A DNA stretch of 64,000 nucleotides. It comes from Chryseobacterium sp. MYb7. GTDB lineage: Bacteria; Bacteroidota; Bacteroidia; Flavobacteriales; Weeksellaceae. The notes beneath the pieces are model-generated. The model saw nothing but the letters and a program-made list of their open reading frames with translations, searched no databases and was not told the DNA's origin. Where the stretch lies: contig NZ_PCOU01000025.1 in the NCBI RefSeq assembly GCF_002979455.1, positions 1 to 64,000 on the forward strand. Reading direction: 5' to 3'. The position numbers and the translations under genes were made by a program. Of this stretch, positions 33,087 to 43,191 are shown one piece after another (within the stretch, counting starts at the first letter, position 1; each line of letters begins with the position of its first letter).

Positions 33087-35327
33087 ATGAAATTTAAGAT
33101 TCTTTTAGCATTAATTTTTGTAAACCTCCTGCAGGCACAAAAATTTTACTTTCCAAAGACAGCTGTAACTGACTCTGTTATAATGGAAAAACAGATCCCT
33201 AACCTTGCTCTGCAAGTGATTCCTCACCTTCAGTCAGCAAAGTACAAACCGGAAAACACAGTTGACCTTATGGACAATCTTTTCCGTTTGCAGATGGTAG
33301 CTCAGGATTATAAAAATTCACTGGTTTCTCTTTCTGAAAATCGTAATCTATTCGCTGATAACAACATGGGAGGGTACAGATATATTGGATTTGAACTGTA
33401 CAGCCTTTCGAAAATGGTACAAAAAGAAAGCAACACTTCATTTTCCAATGCACTTCAGAAAGTGTTTAATCAAAAATATGAAAGTCTTCCGGAAAAATTG
33501 ATTCCCAGACTTAGGCTAGCTCTGGATGGAGATGTAAAAGAATCCAGAAAGCAGCTGAAAAAAATACTTGACAAACAAAAAGACAAAGACAGTATTGATT
33601 ACAGAACAGCTCTTGCTCTATGCAAAAGCTATTTAAGTTATAAAACCTATTCCGGTATAAAACCTCAGGTGATGCAGCTTCTGACTTCAAAAGACAAGGA
33701 AAGATTCATTATTGAAACCAAAGATCTTACCATAAAAAACGGAGCTACCTTAACGATCACTATTGTTCGGAAAAAGGAGAATACGTCCCCACTTCCTGTT
33801 ATTCTTACCAGCAATATTTATGCAGGTTCATTTGATGAATTCTTCGGAAAAAGAGCAGCTGTTTATAATTATGTAGGAGCTGTTGTTAATACCCGTGGCA
33901 AAAGAAACAGTAACAATGTAAATAATCCTTTTGAACATGAATCGGAAGATATTTATGAAGTAATCGACTGGGTAAGCAAACAGCCTTGGTGTGATGGAAA
34001 AGTGGGAATGATCGGTGGAAGCTATCTAGGTTTCAGCCAATGGGCAGCCGTAAAAAAACTGCACCCGGCATTAAAAACCATCGTTCCTCAGGTTGCAGTA
34101 GGCATCGGGATTGATTATCCTGCTCAGAATAACATCTTCATGAGTTATATGCTGCAGTGGATACAGTATGTGACCAATAACAAGCTTACTGATGAAGCAG
34201 ATTTTGCCAATGCTGTAAAATGGGATTCTATTTACTCAAAATGGTATAAAAGTGGAAAGGCATTCAGATCGTTGGATACAATAAGTGGGAAGCCTAGCAA
34301 AATATTCCAGCGATGGCTGGATCATCCGGGATATGATCAATACTGGCAGAAAATGGTCCCATACAAAGAGGATTTTTCTAAAATCAACATTCCTATCCTG
34401 ACAACGACAGGTTATTATGAGGATGATCAGATTGGTGCGCTGTATTATTTTAAACAACATCATTTGTACAATAAAAATGCAAACCATTATCTGGTAATAG
34501 GCCCTTATAATCATGGAGGAGCACAAAGTTTCGGATTTACTTACGTGAATGGAAATCCTATTGATCCTGTGGCGAGAATAAGTATTGATGACCTTGCTTT
34601 CTCATGGTTTGATTATATTCTTAAAGGAGGCAAAAAACCGGAAATTTTAAAAGACAGAATCAATTTTCAGGTAATGAACACCAATACCTGGAAACATGTA
34701 GCTGATCTTGACAAAATGCATACTTCTACCCTGAAATTTTACCTTCAGGACAAGAAAAACGCATCGTCTGTATTTAATCAACCTCAAACTAAAAATTTTA
34801 CAACTCAAATCGTAGATTTAAAAAACAGAGATCAGAAAGATATTTACTACAAAGTCAGCAAAAAAGACAGTATAAAAATGACCAATTCTGTTGCTTTTGA
34901 AAGTGAGGTGCTAGACAAGGATATAATCATCAGTGGAAATCTATCTGGGATTTTCAATGTTTCCATTAATAAAAAGGATTTTGATACAGATACTTATTTG
35001 TACCAGATTCAACCGGATGGAAAATCTTCTCTTCTATCTACTCATATTGTAAGAGCCAGTTATGCGAAAAACAATGAAAAACGACAGCTTCTCCAACCTA
35101 ATAAACTGGAACAAATTCCGATTAACAATTCGTATGTTATGAGTAAAAAAATAGAGAAGGGAAGTAAACTGCTTTTATTGGTAGGGGTTAATAAAAATCC
35201 TAACTGGCAGATCAATTATGGTTCTGGTAAGGATGTAAGTGATGAAACCATAAAGGATTCCGGGGAACCTCTGGAAATAAAATGGTATAATGACAGCTAC
35301 GTGGAAATTCCTGTTTACAAAGACTAA
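33087..35327 (+). CDS. Exported CocE/NonD family hydrolase, copy 1
   Basis: A 746-residue protein of the S15 Xaa-Pro dipeptidyl-peptidase/cocaine esterase superfamily. Signal peptide 1-18, an N-terminal helical domain to about 200 that is not part of the canonical enzyme, then an alpha/beta hydrolase from about 210 with nucleophile Ser312 in GGSYLG, the His-containing GPYNHGGAQS, and a C-terminal jelly-roll (about 560-746; SEVLDKDIIISGNLSG). It probably cleaves acyl or peptide bonds in the periplasm or outside. It is followed 182 bp later by a close paralogue. Confidence 0.85.
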   Translation: MKFKILLALIFVNLLQAQKFYFPKTAVTDSVIMEKQIPNLALQVIPHLQSAKYKPENTVDLMDNLFRLQMVAQDYKNSLVSLSENRNLFADNNMGGYRYIGFELYSLSKMVQKESNTSFSNALQKVFNQKYESLPEKLIPRLRLALDGDVKESRKQLKKILDKQKDKDSIDYRTALALCKSYLSYKTYSGIKPQVMQLLTSKDKERFIIETKDLTIKNGATLTITIVRKKENTSPLPVILTSNIYAGSFDEFFGKRAAVYNYVGAVVNTRGKRNSNNVNNPFEHESEDIYEVIDWVSKQPWCDGKVGMIGGSYLGFSQWAAVKKLHPALKTIVPQVAVGIGIDYPAQNNIFMSYMLQWIQYVTNNKLTDEADFANAVKWDSIYSKWYKSGKAFRSLDTISGKPSKIFQRWLDHPGYDQYWQKMVPYKEDFSKINIPILTTTGYYEDDQIGALYYFKQHHLYNKNANHYLVIGPYNHGGAQSFGFTYVNGNPIDPVARISIDDLAFSWFDYILKGGKKPEILKDRINFQVMNTNTWKHVADLDKMHTSTLKFYLQDKKNASSVFNQPQTKNFTTQIVDLKNRDQKDIYYKVSKKDSIKMTNSVAFESEVLDKDIIISGNLSGIFNVSINKKDFDTDTYLYQIQPDGKSSLLSTHIVRASYAKNNEKRQLLQPNKLEQIPINNSYVMSKKIEKGSKLLLLVGVNKNPNWQINYGSGKDVSDETIKDSGEPLEIKWYNDSYVEIPVYKD

Positions 35328-35473
35328 AACCTTCTGTTTAAGCTAGTTTCAGCAGGCTTCACACGATAAAAACAGCAATGAGATTATTTCATTCTTTAAT
35401 GATAAAAATTCTTAATTTAGTCGGCTAAAAATAACCAACCGAGTAATGAATGATCAACAACACATTCTGATGT

Positions 35474-35501
35474 GATACTTTTTCATCAGCAGCTCAAAAC
35501 A
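35474..35501 (+). promoter_or_regulatory. Conserved leader of CocE-like gene 2
   Basis: GATACTTTTTCATCAGCAGC, nearly the same as the element before copy 1 and at the same distance from the start codon (about 48 and 36 bp from its first base). Confidence 0.5.
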
Positions 35502-35509
35502 CACCCTTA

Positions 35510-37762
35510 ATGAAATTTAAAATACTCGTAGCATTAGTTTTTGTTAATCTAATGCAGGCTCAGAAGTTTTACTTTCCGAAAACAGCAACAACAGATTCTG
35601 TAATTTTGGAAAAACAAATTCCGGAACTCGCTCTAAAGGTGATTACTGAACATCAGTCTCCTAAAAACAAACCGAAATCTACCGTCACATTTTTAGACAA
35701 CCTGTTTCGTTTACAGCTCGCCGCAAAAGATTACAAAAATTCTATTGCAAGCTTAAATGATTATCGTAAAGAATATGCAGATCATAATATGGCAGGGAAC
35801 AAATCTCTTGCTTACGAAATCTACAGCATGGCCAAACTGACGGAAAAAGATAAAAAAACTTCTTTTTCCAATGCCCTTCAAACAGCATTTACAACAAAAT
35901 ATAAAAGTTTCTCAGATCCACTGACTGCCAAAATAGGGACCATTCTGGATGGTGATGTAAGGGAATATAAAAAATCTCTGAAAACAGCACTTGACAAGCA
36001 AAAAGATAAGGACACTATAGATTATGCTTCCGCTTTGGCTTTATGCAAAAATTATGTCAATTATAAGACCTATTCCAGTATCAAGCCTCAGGTTATGCAG
36101 CTTTTCAAAGTAAGAGAGCAGGAAAAATTCATCATCGAAACTAAAAACATTACCTTAAAAAACGGAACAAAACTTACGATTACTATTGTACGAAAAAAAG
36201 AAAACACATCTCCCCTGCCCGTTATTCTTACCAATAATATTTATGCCGGAGAGCTTGTAGATGCAGGAATGGGGAAAAGAGCAGCCGTCTACAATTATGT
36301 AGGAGCTGTAGTTAACACCCGTGGAAAAAGAGACAGTAATGACCCCAATAATCCATTTGAAGATGAAGCACAAGATCTTTATGAAGTCATAGACTGGGTA
36401 AGCAAACAGCCGTGGAGCAATGGTAAAGTAGGAATGATAGGCGGAAGTTATCTAGGATTCAGCCAATGGGCAGCGGTCAAAAAACTACACCCGGCATTAA
36501 AGACCATTGTACCTCAGGTATCTGTAGGAATAGGGATAGATTATCCTGCTCAAAACAATGTATTCATGAGCTATATGATGCAGTGGATCCGCTATGTTAC
36601 TAATAATAAGCTGACCGACGAAGCAACCTTCACCAATTATCCAAAATGGGATTCTATCAATACTGCATGGTATAAAAGTGGCAGGTCATTCAGAGCTCTG
36701 GATTCCCTTAGCGGAAAGCCTAATAAAATTTTCCAAAGATGGCTTGATCACCCTGGTTATGATCAATACTGGCAGAAAATGGTTCCTTATAAAAAGGATT
36801 TTGCTAAAATAAACATTCCGGTTTTAACGACTACCGGTTATTATGATGCAGACCAGATCGGAGCAATGTATTATTATAAACAACATCATCAAAACAACAA
36901 AAATCCTAACCATTATTTGGTAATAGGGCCTTATGATCACGCAGGAGCTCAAAGTTATGGATATAATTATGTCTATGGTACTGGGAGCACCCTCATAGAT
37001 CCTGTAGCCAGAATAAGTATTGATGAACTTGCTTTTTCATGGTTCGATTATATTCTGAAAGATGGAAAAAAACCGGAACTTCTAAAGGATAAAGTCAATT
37101 TCCAGATTATGAGCAGCAATACATGGAAACATGTTCCTACTCTTGATAAAATGCACTCGTCTACACTTAAATTTTATCTTCAGGATCGTAAAAACGGCTC
37201 TTCGGTTTTTGAGAAACCCAAAACTGAGCAATTTACTCAACAGACCATTGACTTCAAAGACAGAAATCCGAAGTATCTTTATCATAAAGTAAGCAAACAG
37301 GATAGTGTATATGTAACCAACTCCGTTTATTTTGAAAGTGAAGTTTTGAACAGAGATATTATACTAAGCGGAAATTTATCCGGAGTATTCAACGTTTCCA
37401 TTAATAAGAAAGATTTTGATCCTCGTACTTCATTATATCAGGTACAGCCCGATGGTAAAACGTTCTTACTATCTACACACCTTACAAGGGCAAGTTTTGC
37501 AAAAGACAATTCCAAACGCCAACTTCTTAAGCCTGAGCAAAAGGAGCAGATCCCTATCAAAAATTCATTGTTTATGAGTAAAAAAATAGAAAAGGGAAGC
37601 AAACTGGTATTATTGGTTGGAGTTAATAATAGTAAAAGCTGGCAGGTCAATTATGGTTCTGGGAAAGATGTAAGTGATGAAACGATAAAGGATGCCAACG
37701 AACCTCTGGAGATAAAATGGTACAACGACAGCTACGTGGAAATCCCTGTTTATAAGGAGTAA
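35510..37762 (+). CDS. Exported CocE/NonD family hydrolase, copy 2
   Basis: A 750-residue paralogue of the preceding gene with the same domain order: signal peptide 1-18, helical N-terminal domain, hydrolase core with Ser313 in GGSYLG, GPYDHAGAQS supplying the His, and the C-terminal jelly-roll. Identity between the copies is high throughout, including the leader and the last 40 residues, while surface segments differ (for example residues 88-115). This points to tandem duplication with later divergence, perhaps of substrate range. Both copies keep all catalytic motifs. Confidence 0.85.
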   Translation: MKFKILVALVFVNLMQAQKFYFPKTATTDSVILEKQIPELALKVITEHQSPKNKPKSTVTFLDNLFRLQLAAKDYKNSIASLNDYRKEYADHNMAGNKSLAYEIYSMAKLTEKDKKTSFSNALQTAFTTKYKSFSDPLTAKIGTILDGDVREYKKSLKTALDKQKDKDTIDYASALALCKNYVNYKTYSSIKPQVMQLFKVREQEKFIIETKNITLKNGTKLTITIVRKKENTSPLPVILTNNIYAGELVDAGMGKRAAVYNYVGAVVNTRGKRDSNDPNNPFEDEAQDLYEVIDWVSKQPWSNGKVGMIGGSYLGFSQWAAVKKLHPALKTIVPQVSVGIGIDYPAQNNVFMSYMMQWIRYVTNNKLTDEATFTNYPKWDSINTAWYKSGRSFRALDSLSGKPNKIFQRWLDHPGYDQYWQKMVPYKKDFAKINIPVLTTTGYYDADQIGAMYYYKQHHQNNKNPNHYLVIGPYDHAGAQSYGYNYVYGTGSTLIDPVARISIDELAFSWFDYILKDGKKPELLKDKVNFQIMSSNTWKHVPTLDKMHSSTLKFYLQDRKNGSSVFEKPKTEQFTQQTIDFKDRNPKYLYHKVSKQDSVYVTNSVYFESEVLNRDIILSGNLSGVFNVSINKKDFDPRTSLYQVQPDGKTFLLSTHLTRASFAKDNSKRQLLKPEQKEQIPIKNSLFMSKKIEKGSKLVLLVGVNNSKSWQVNYGSGKDVSDETIKDANEPLEIKWYNDSYVEIPVYKE

Positions 37763-37829
37763 AGTCTTTTGTTTGAGCATTTTTACCCAAATGTTCTTAA
37801 CAACTGTTAACATCAAAATAAAAAATCAT

Positions 37830-37837
37830 TACATTTG
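37830..37837 (+). promoter_or_regulatory. -7 box of the amino-acid permease gene
   Basis: TACATTTG matches TAnnTTTG; 30 bp before the ATG. A clear -33 box is not seen. Confidence 0.45.
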
Positions 37838-37866
37838 CTTTTTTTCAAATCAAATATAGTTATTGA

Positions 37867-39549
37867 ATGAGTCAACTTTTTAGAAGAAAAATCTATTCAG
37901 ATACAGATACTTCAACGGGACTTTTAAGAGTCTTAGGTGTATGGGACATTGTATTTTTTGGTATAGCGGCCATTATAGGAGCTGGAAGTTTCAGCAGTTT
38001 AGGAGAAGCCGTTTTCAGAGGTGGTCCCGGTGTAATCCTTCTATATTTGATTTGCGGTTTTGCCTGTGGTTTTACCGCTTTATGCTATGCTGAATTTGCC
38101 AGCAGAATTCCTACCGCAGGTTCTGCCTACACCTATGCTTATGCCAGTTTTGGAGAATTGATTGCATGGGTAATCGGCTGGGCTCTGATCATGGAATATT
38201 CTTTCGGGAATATCTATGTCGCCTTTTCCTGGTCAGATTATTTCACGAGCTTCTTAGGACGTCTCGGAATGCATATTCCTGATTATCTTACCTGCAGCTA
38301 TACCGAAGCAAGAAAAGCCGTTCAATATGGTTCTGAAAATAAAGAATTATTAAATGCCTGGAAAACAGCTCCGTTAATCGGAAGTTTGAAATTCATTGTA
38401 GATATTCCGGCACTGGTTATCAACGGTTTGATTACATGGCTTTGCTATGTAGGTGTAAAAGAAAGTAAAAATTTCAATAACTCTCTGGTTATCCTAAAGC
38501 TTGGAGTAATTCTATTAGTGATTCTGGTTGGTTTCGCTTATATCAATACTGAAAACTGGACTCCCGTAAGTCCTACAACAGGAACACCATCCTTCATGCC
38601 AAATGGTTTTGCTGGAGTAATGAGTGCCGTATCCGGAGTATTCTTTGCCTATATCGGATTTGATGCCTTAAGTGTACTTTCTGAAGAGACTAAAGATCCG
38701 CAGAAAACCCTACCAAAAGGAATGATCATTTCCCTTGTATTGTGTACTGTGATCTATATCGCTTTGACATTAGTGTTAACAGGAATGGTAGATTACAAGA
38801 AATTCGATGGTGTGGGAGATCCTCTTTCATTCATTTTTGAAAAAACGAATGCCAATGTAGCCTGGATGGAGCTTGTAGTTTCCTTCGTTGCAATCGTTGC
38901 CATTACTACTGTACTATTGGTTTTCCAGATGGGACAACCGAGAATCTGGTATGCAATGAGCCGCGACGGACTGATGCCTGCAAGGTTTCAAAAGGTACAT
39001 CCTAAATACAAAACACCTTCTTATGCAACCATTGTAACAGGGATTGTAGTAGGTATTCCTATTCTGTTTACAGATAAAACATTTATCCTTGATTTTACAA
39101 GTATCGGAACTATTTTTGCTTTTGTATTGGTATGTGCCGGAGTGCTTATGCTTCCGGCTAAAGAAAAGATTAAGGGCAGATTTCATCTTCCTTATGTGAA
39201 TGGTAAAATCATTTTCCCTGTGGTTTTTATAGGCAGTTTGTTGGTTTTCTACAAATTGCAGCCAGAGTTTTTTAACAATCTGATGAACTGGTCAGATCCT
39301 AAAGAAGGAGAATTCAGAGCTTCTATTTTCTTCTACATTATCATCAATCTGATCTTATGTATAGTCACTTTTATAAAGAACTTATCATTGATTCCACTGG
39401 TTGGATTAAGCTCATGTTTATATCTTCTTACAGGAATGAGTCATGAGAACTGGTTCTGGTTCGGAATGTGGTTCCTGATTGGAATGGTAATTTACTTCTG
39501 CTACGGATACAAAAACAGTAAGTTGGGAAAAGAATTAAAGAACAGCTAA
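37867..39549 (+). CDS. APC-superfamily amino-acid permease
   Basis: A 560-residue inner-membrane transporter with at least 12 hydrophobic helices. The N-terminal LGVWDIVFFGIAAIIGAGSF is the substrate-binding first helix of the APC family (consensus GIG/GAG), followed by YAEFASRIPTAGSAYTYAY and FFAYIGFDALSVLSEETKDP, all typical of cationic amino-acid transporters (CAT/YfnA type). The extra C-terminal helices match CAT proteins with 14 helices. Substrate not determinable by eye; amino acids from the neighbouring exported peptidase-like enzymes would be a plausible source. Confidence 0.9.
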   Translation: MSQLFRRKIYSDTDTSTGLLRVLGVWDIVFFGIAAIIGAGSFSSLGEAVFRGGPGVILLYLICGFACGFTALCYAEFASRIPTAGSAYTYAYASFGELIAWVIGWALIMEYSFGNIYVAFSWSDYFTSFLGRLGMHIPDYLTCSYTEARKAVQYGSENKELLNAWKTAPLIGSLKFIVDIPALVINGLITWLCYVGVKESKNFNNSLVILKLGVILLVILVGFAYINTENWTPVSPTTGTPSFMPNGFAGVMSAVSGVFFAYIGFDALSVLSEETKDPQKTLPKGMIISLVLCTVIYIALTLVLTGMVDYKKFDGVGDPLSFIFEKTNANVAWMELVVSFVAIVAITTVLLVFQMGQPRIWYAMSRDGLMPARFQKVHPKYKTPSYATIVTGIVVGIPILFTDKTFILDFTSIGTIFAFVLVCAGVLMLPAKEKIKGRFHLPYVNGKIIFPVVFIGSLLVFYKLQPEFFNNLMNWSDPKEGEFRASIFFYIIINLILCIVTFIKNLSLIPLVGLSSCLYLLTGMSHENWFWFGMWFLIGMVIYFCYGYKNSKLGKELKNS

Positions 39550-39707
39550 ATAAGCACTAAACAAAATTGCAGAAAGGCAAAATAGCAAAGAGGTTAAACC
39601 TGATGGAGAAACTGATTTGTTGTTTTGTCTTTTTGCTTTTTAGCCCAATCATAAAAATCGGCAGAATTATTGCTTTAACTTCAATAAAATCAATAAACTA
39701 GATCACC

Positions 39708-40046
39708 ATGGCCGAAAGAATCAAAACATACAAAGAGTTTTATCAGTTTTATCTTACAGAACACAGTAAAACAGGAACCCGTATATTTCATTTTATCGGA
39801 ACTTTTCTCGTATTTTTCGTTATATGGTATGTCATCAGCTCCGGAAAAGAGAGATTTTTATGGTATATTCCAATTGTAGGCTACGGATTTGCCTGGTTCA
39901 GTCATGCAGTGATTGAGAGAAATAAACCGGCTACTTTTAAATACCCTCTATGGTCTCTGATTTCAGATTTCAGACTGTTTTTTGAATTGCTTATTGGTAA
40001 ACAGAAATTCTTTACATCTAATAATCAGCCTCAGAAACAGGAATAG
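39708..40046 (+). CDS. DUF962/Mpo1-like membrane protein
   Basis: A 112-residue protein. MAERIKTYKEFYQFYLTEHS and KTGTRIFHFIGTF, then two membrane helices (about 33-45 and 53-69) and YGFAWFSHAVIERNKPATF, match the DUF962 family, whose yeast member Mpo1 is a dioxygenase of fatty-acid alpha-oxidation. The conserved His residues (H19, H28, H67) that would hold iron are present. The bacterial function is not established. It follows the permease by 158 bp and is probably separate. Confidence 0.75.
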   Translation: MAERIKTYKEFYQFYLTEHSKTGTRIFHFIGTFLVFFVIWYVISSGKERFLWYIPIVGYGFAWFSHAVIERNKPATFKYPLWSLISDFRLFFELLIGKQKFFTSNNQPQKQE

Positions 40047-40448
40047 TGTTAGGACTTTTCTCGACTTTTTTTTTCAAAAAGTTTTCCTTGTAATAATACT
40101 TACGCCTTTACATACTCTAAATGAACGTTTCATCTTTTTGTTGAATAATCAAAAAGGCGTAAGAACATCATTTATTGGGTATATTTTAAGGCGCAAGAAC
40201 ATTTCGACTTCGCTCAATGTGAGATTTTCGGCAAGTTGTATGTTATTATTTTTCTTGTAGTTTAAAGTTTAGATTCCTTGCTTTGCTCGGAATGACAAAC
40301 GGAGTGTTGAAATTTTATCTCCGATAAAATTTTTGCGTCTTAAAAGCTTTCCCTGTAATCATACTTGCGCCTTTACGTTTTCCAACCTTTACTTTTCGAT
40401 TGAGATTGCTTCACCTTCGGCTCGCAATGACTATAACCCAGTGGGATT
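40047..40448. repeat. Mosaic of short dispersed repeats, no gene
   Basis: Two direct copies of TTCCnTGTAATnATACTTnCG (near 40083 and 40349), two of AAGGCGyAAGAACA (near 40154 and 40190), and three inverted elements of the TTGCTTTGCTCGGAATGAC kind (40200-40225, 40272-40300, 40400-40432). The last also occurs at 58907-58940. Intergenic palindromic repeats of this type are familiar in flavobacteria. Confidence 0.6.
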
Positions 40449-40895
40449 TTACTTGTCCGAATGAAGTTTTTTCCCTCCCAGATATCCCAATGAAGGTAGC
40501 ATAAATGATAATATTACTGGAACTATCAATGCCAGGCCTGATCCGTCAAGAATAACCGTTAAAGGAAAAAGGGATCCATTATAAATAATAAGTGCCAATG
40601 AAAAAAGAAGGCTATCACTATTGTTTGTAGAAAGGATATTGAAATCACTTCCAAACTGATCAAACAAACCGGAACAAGCAAATAAAAACACATTCACAAA
40701 AAACACCCATAGAACCGTTCTGTAGATCATTCCTTTTTTTGCATTCAGATAGCCTGCAAAGATGAGAAACAGGGATAATATTCCGGAAACAATATAATCC
40801 AGGCTGGACATTGCAACCTCACTGCCGGTTTTTCCAAAGAAATACATGGCATACAAAACAATATTCAGAAGATAGATTACCGTTACATAATTCAT
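40449..40895 (-). CDS. Hypothetical membrane protein, 148 residues
   Basis: Four to five hydrophobic helices (about 4-20, 31-47, 57-75, 95-118, 120-140) with a short polar tail GGKKLHSDK. Family not recognised. It ends inside a repeat-rich gap and lies behind a strong hairpin (40963-41000) that separates it from the DUF3857 gene, so it is probably transcribed on its own. Confidence 0.6.
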   Translation of the reverse strand: MNYVTVIYLLNIVLYAMYFFGKTGSEVAMSSLDYIVSGILSLFLIFAGYLNAKKGMIYRTVLWVFFVNVFLFACSGLFDQFGSDFNILSTNNSDSLLFSLALIIYNGSLFPLTVILDGSGLALIVPVILSFMLPSLGYLGGKKLHSDK

Positions 40896-40961
40896 ACATC
40901 AAAAATTTTACAGTTTACCATTATTTCTGTTGGTAAACGAATCATTATTAGAATAAAGAGT

Positions 40962-41000
40962 TTCGGCGGGCGGCGAAGCCGTCCGCCGAAACTCTAAACC
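40962..41000. terminator. Very strong GC-rich hairpin
   Basis: AGAGTTTCGGCGG and its complement extended by CGGC-GAA-GCCG: about 18 bp with one G-T pair and a 3-nt loop. It is far richer in GC than the surroundings. Probable terminator of the DUF3857 gene; also resembles a dispersed repeat. Confidence 0.65.
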
Positions 41001-41020
41001 TTAAATTTAAAACCCAGGTT

Positions 41021-43042
41021 CTATTTAAATTTTTTCTTAAAACTGAATTTAAGCATATTCATCAATCCTGGTTCAATGATATCAATTCCAAGTCCGAAAT
41101 TACTGTCTGCAACGGTATGATGATCTGTTCTGAACTGTTCAAACTCACTTTGCGGAATTTCAAGATTCACCAAAGGATTGTATTCAATAGACACACTTGC
41201 CCCATTTTTATTTATTTTTTTACGGCTTTTATAGTCAAAATATGGATTGGCTATGGTGCTCTCCTGAATGGTATATTTTTCTTCAGTATCAATTTTCTGA
41301 TCCGTATGCAGGTTAATTTCATATTTCTCACTGTCGAAATTATGCCAGAATGGTAAGTCTTTATGAATGAAATCTCTTGCACTTGCCTTTATAACATTTC
41401 GGTCAAAGTACATCAGAAAACGGTTTTTCTGTGGATCCACAAAATAAGGATTCTCAACAATAGCGGTATATTGAATCTTCACTTCGTTTAATCTTTTATC
41501 ATCGCTTACTATATCAATTGCAGCATCTTTGAATACGTTTCGGACATCCGTTCCATTTCGGTCACCTGAATAATTAAGGGCATAGAAAAGGAAACTATTC
41601 CAACTGTCTATGATTTCTCTTTTGTTCGTACTTTTAAAATACCTACGCATAGCATTGGCCCTGTTTCCTTTGTAAGTAGTTGACAAAATAAGCTTTCCTG
41701 TATTGCCCTGAGCATTCAAGTCTACTTTCTCATCAATACAGAAATAAGGGTATTTATAAGATTTTCTTACCTGAAGTTCCTGGTCTTTTTTCACTTCCAG
41801 ATAATGCATAAAATAGATAAATCCTCTATTTTCTATGAGCCCGAATTCATCACGGATGGTAGCATCAATGAAATATTCTCCCCCTTTATAATTTACTTTT
41901 ACCACAACGTGGTTGAAATTCAGCAATGAGGGCAGATAGTATTTAATATAATAATCTGTATTAAAATTAACCAGCACTACAGAAGCATCTACTCCTATAT
42001 AATCAAGGATTACTTTTAATAAAACTGATTTTGCCTTACAGTCTCCCTGCTTGTTTTCATAGGTTACTGACGGTTCCTGCGGCTTATGTCCGTTCATTTC
42101 ATCAGCATTGAAGATATAGTAAATGTGATTCTGAACATATTCTATCGCAAACTGAAGTTTTTCATCCTGATCCGCAATAGCATCCAGTTTTTCAATCAGA
42201 TTCGGAGCGAAATCCTGTAAAGAAGATTTATTGAAAATCTCATCATAGAGAGGTACGATGTAATTGGAAAGGTCTTTCCAGTTACTTTCTGTAGCAAAAT
42301 CTATATAAGGGAAAATTTCACGTCCGGAATCTACAGGATTGATATAATTCTGTTCTTCAATCACGAACTGTTCTCCTTTTTTAAGATGATTAATTTCGGG
42401 CTCAAGAACATTGCCCTGTTCATCTCTGAAAAACGTCTTTTTGTAAGCAATAGTCTGGTCTCGCTCATTGATAAAAGTGAATTTAAAATTTCCATAAGCC
42501 CAATAATTATCCGGACTTACCCAAACATATTTTGAGAATTCCTTTCTTAAAAAATCACGGTCTGTAAACTCTTTTATTCTTGAATCTTCCAAAATCAGAA
42601 CATCATACAGTCTGAGATCTTTAATCGTAATATTGATTTTCTTATTGCTGCTCAAAACACCTCCGCTGCTTTGGTTTTCGCTGTCGAGAACTTTAATCTT
42701 AGTATCTGGAATTTTATCAATCAGCACTCCATCTCTCAAAACACTGATCCTATGAATCTGATAGACTTCATTTTCCTCTACAATGACATCAGAAACAGAA
42801 GCTCTTTCCAGGTTTCCGGGTTCGTTCAGCGTATATGCCATGCAGACATATTCACTGTTTTCGGTGTTGCTTGTATAGTATTTTTTGTCTAAAAAGTAGC
42901 AGTAATCACGGCCTTCATCTATTTGTCTTTTGGCAAATTCGGAATCTTTGATCAGGTTTTTTATTTCTTCATCTCCGATATTTCCTGCCCACATTTCAGG
43001 TTTTTGAATCCTGTAATTTTCAACTTGCATTTGATTTTCCAT
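41021..43042 (-). CDS. DUF3857/transglutaminase-like protein
   Basis: A 673-residue protein. An N-terminal DUF3857-like beta domain (about 60-250) is followed by a transglutaminase-like core with Cys335 in KQGDCKAKSVLLK, His378 in NFNHVVVKV and Asp393 in YFIDATIRDE, a complete Cys-His-Asp triad. The C-terminal part is beta-rich (DUF2569-like tail not identified). No signal peptide is visible at the chosen start, which is unusual because relatives are commonly exported; a cytoplasmic role or missed start is possible. Substrate unknown. Confidence 0.78.
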   Translation of the reverse strand: MENQMQVENYRIQKPEMWAGNIGDEEIKNLIKDSEFAKRQIDEGRDYCYFLDKKYYTSNTENSEYVCMAYTLNEPGNLERASVSDVIVEENEVYQIHRISVLRDGVLIDKIPDTKIKVLDSENQSSGGVLSSNKKINITIKDLRLYDVLILEDSRIKEFTDRDFLRKEFSKYVWVSPDNYWAYGNFKFTFINERDQTIAYKKTFFRDEQGNVLEPEINHLKKGEQFVIEEQNYINPVDSGREIFPYIDFATESNWKDLSNYIVPLYDEIFNKSSLQDFAPNLIEKLDAIADQDEKLQFAIEYVQNHIYYIFNADEMNGHKPQEPSVTYENKQGDCKAKSVLLKVILDYIGVDASVVLVNFNTDYYIKYYLPSLLNFNHVVVKVNYKGGEYFIDATIRDEFGLIENRGFIYFMHYLEVKKDQELQVRKSYKYPYFCIDEKVDLNAQGNTGKLILSTTYKGNRANAMRRYFKSTNKREIIDSWNSFLFYALNYSGDRNGTDVRNVFKDAAIDIVSDDKRLNEVKIQYTAIVENPYFVDPQKNRFLMYFDRNVIKASARDFIHKDLPFWHNFDSEKYEINLHTDQKIDTEEKYTIQESTIANPYFDYKSRKKINKNGASVSIEYNPLVNLEIPQSEFEQFRTDHHTVADSNFGLGIDIIEPGLMNMLKFSFKKKFK

Positions 43043-43191
43043 ATTTATTATAAGAATTATGTTTTGTGGTTGGTTTTTAATAAATTCAAATTAAATGATT
43101 AAAAAAATAAAAAGCAATAGCAGAAGTACTACAAATTCATCTGACCAATTTCGGCATGGTAATTGCGAGGTATGGGAAAAAATCAAGTTTT

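Noticed and set aside
41117..41356. Plus-strand ORF inside the DUF3857 gene, and similar ORFs inside other long genes
   Set aside because: Antisense shadows of well-supported genes with no start signals.
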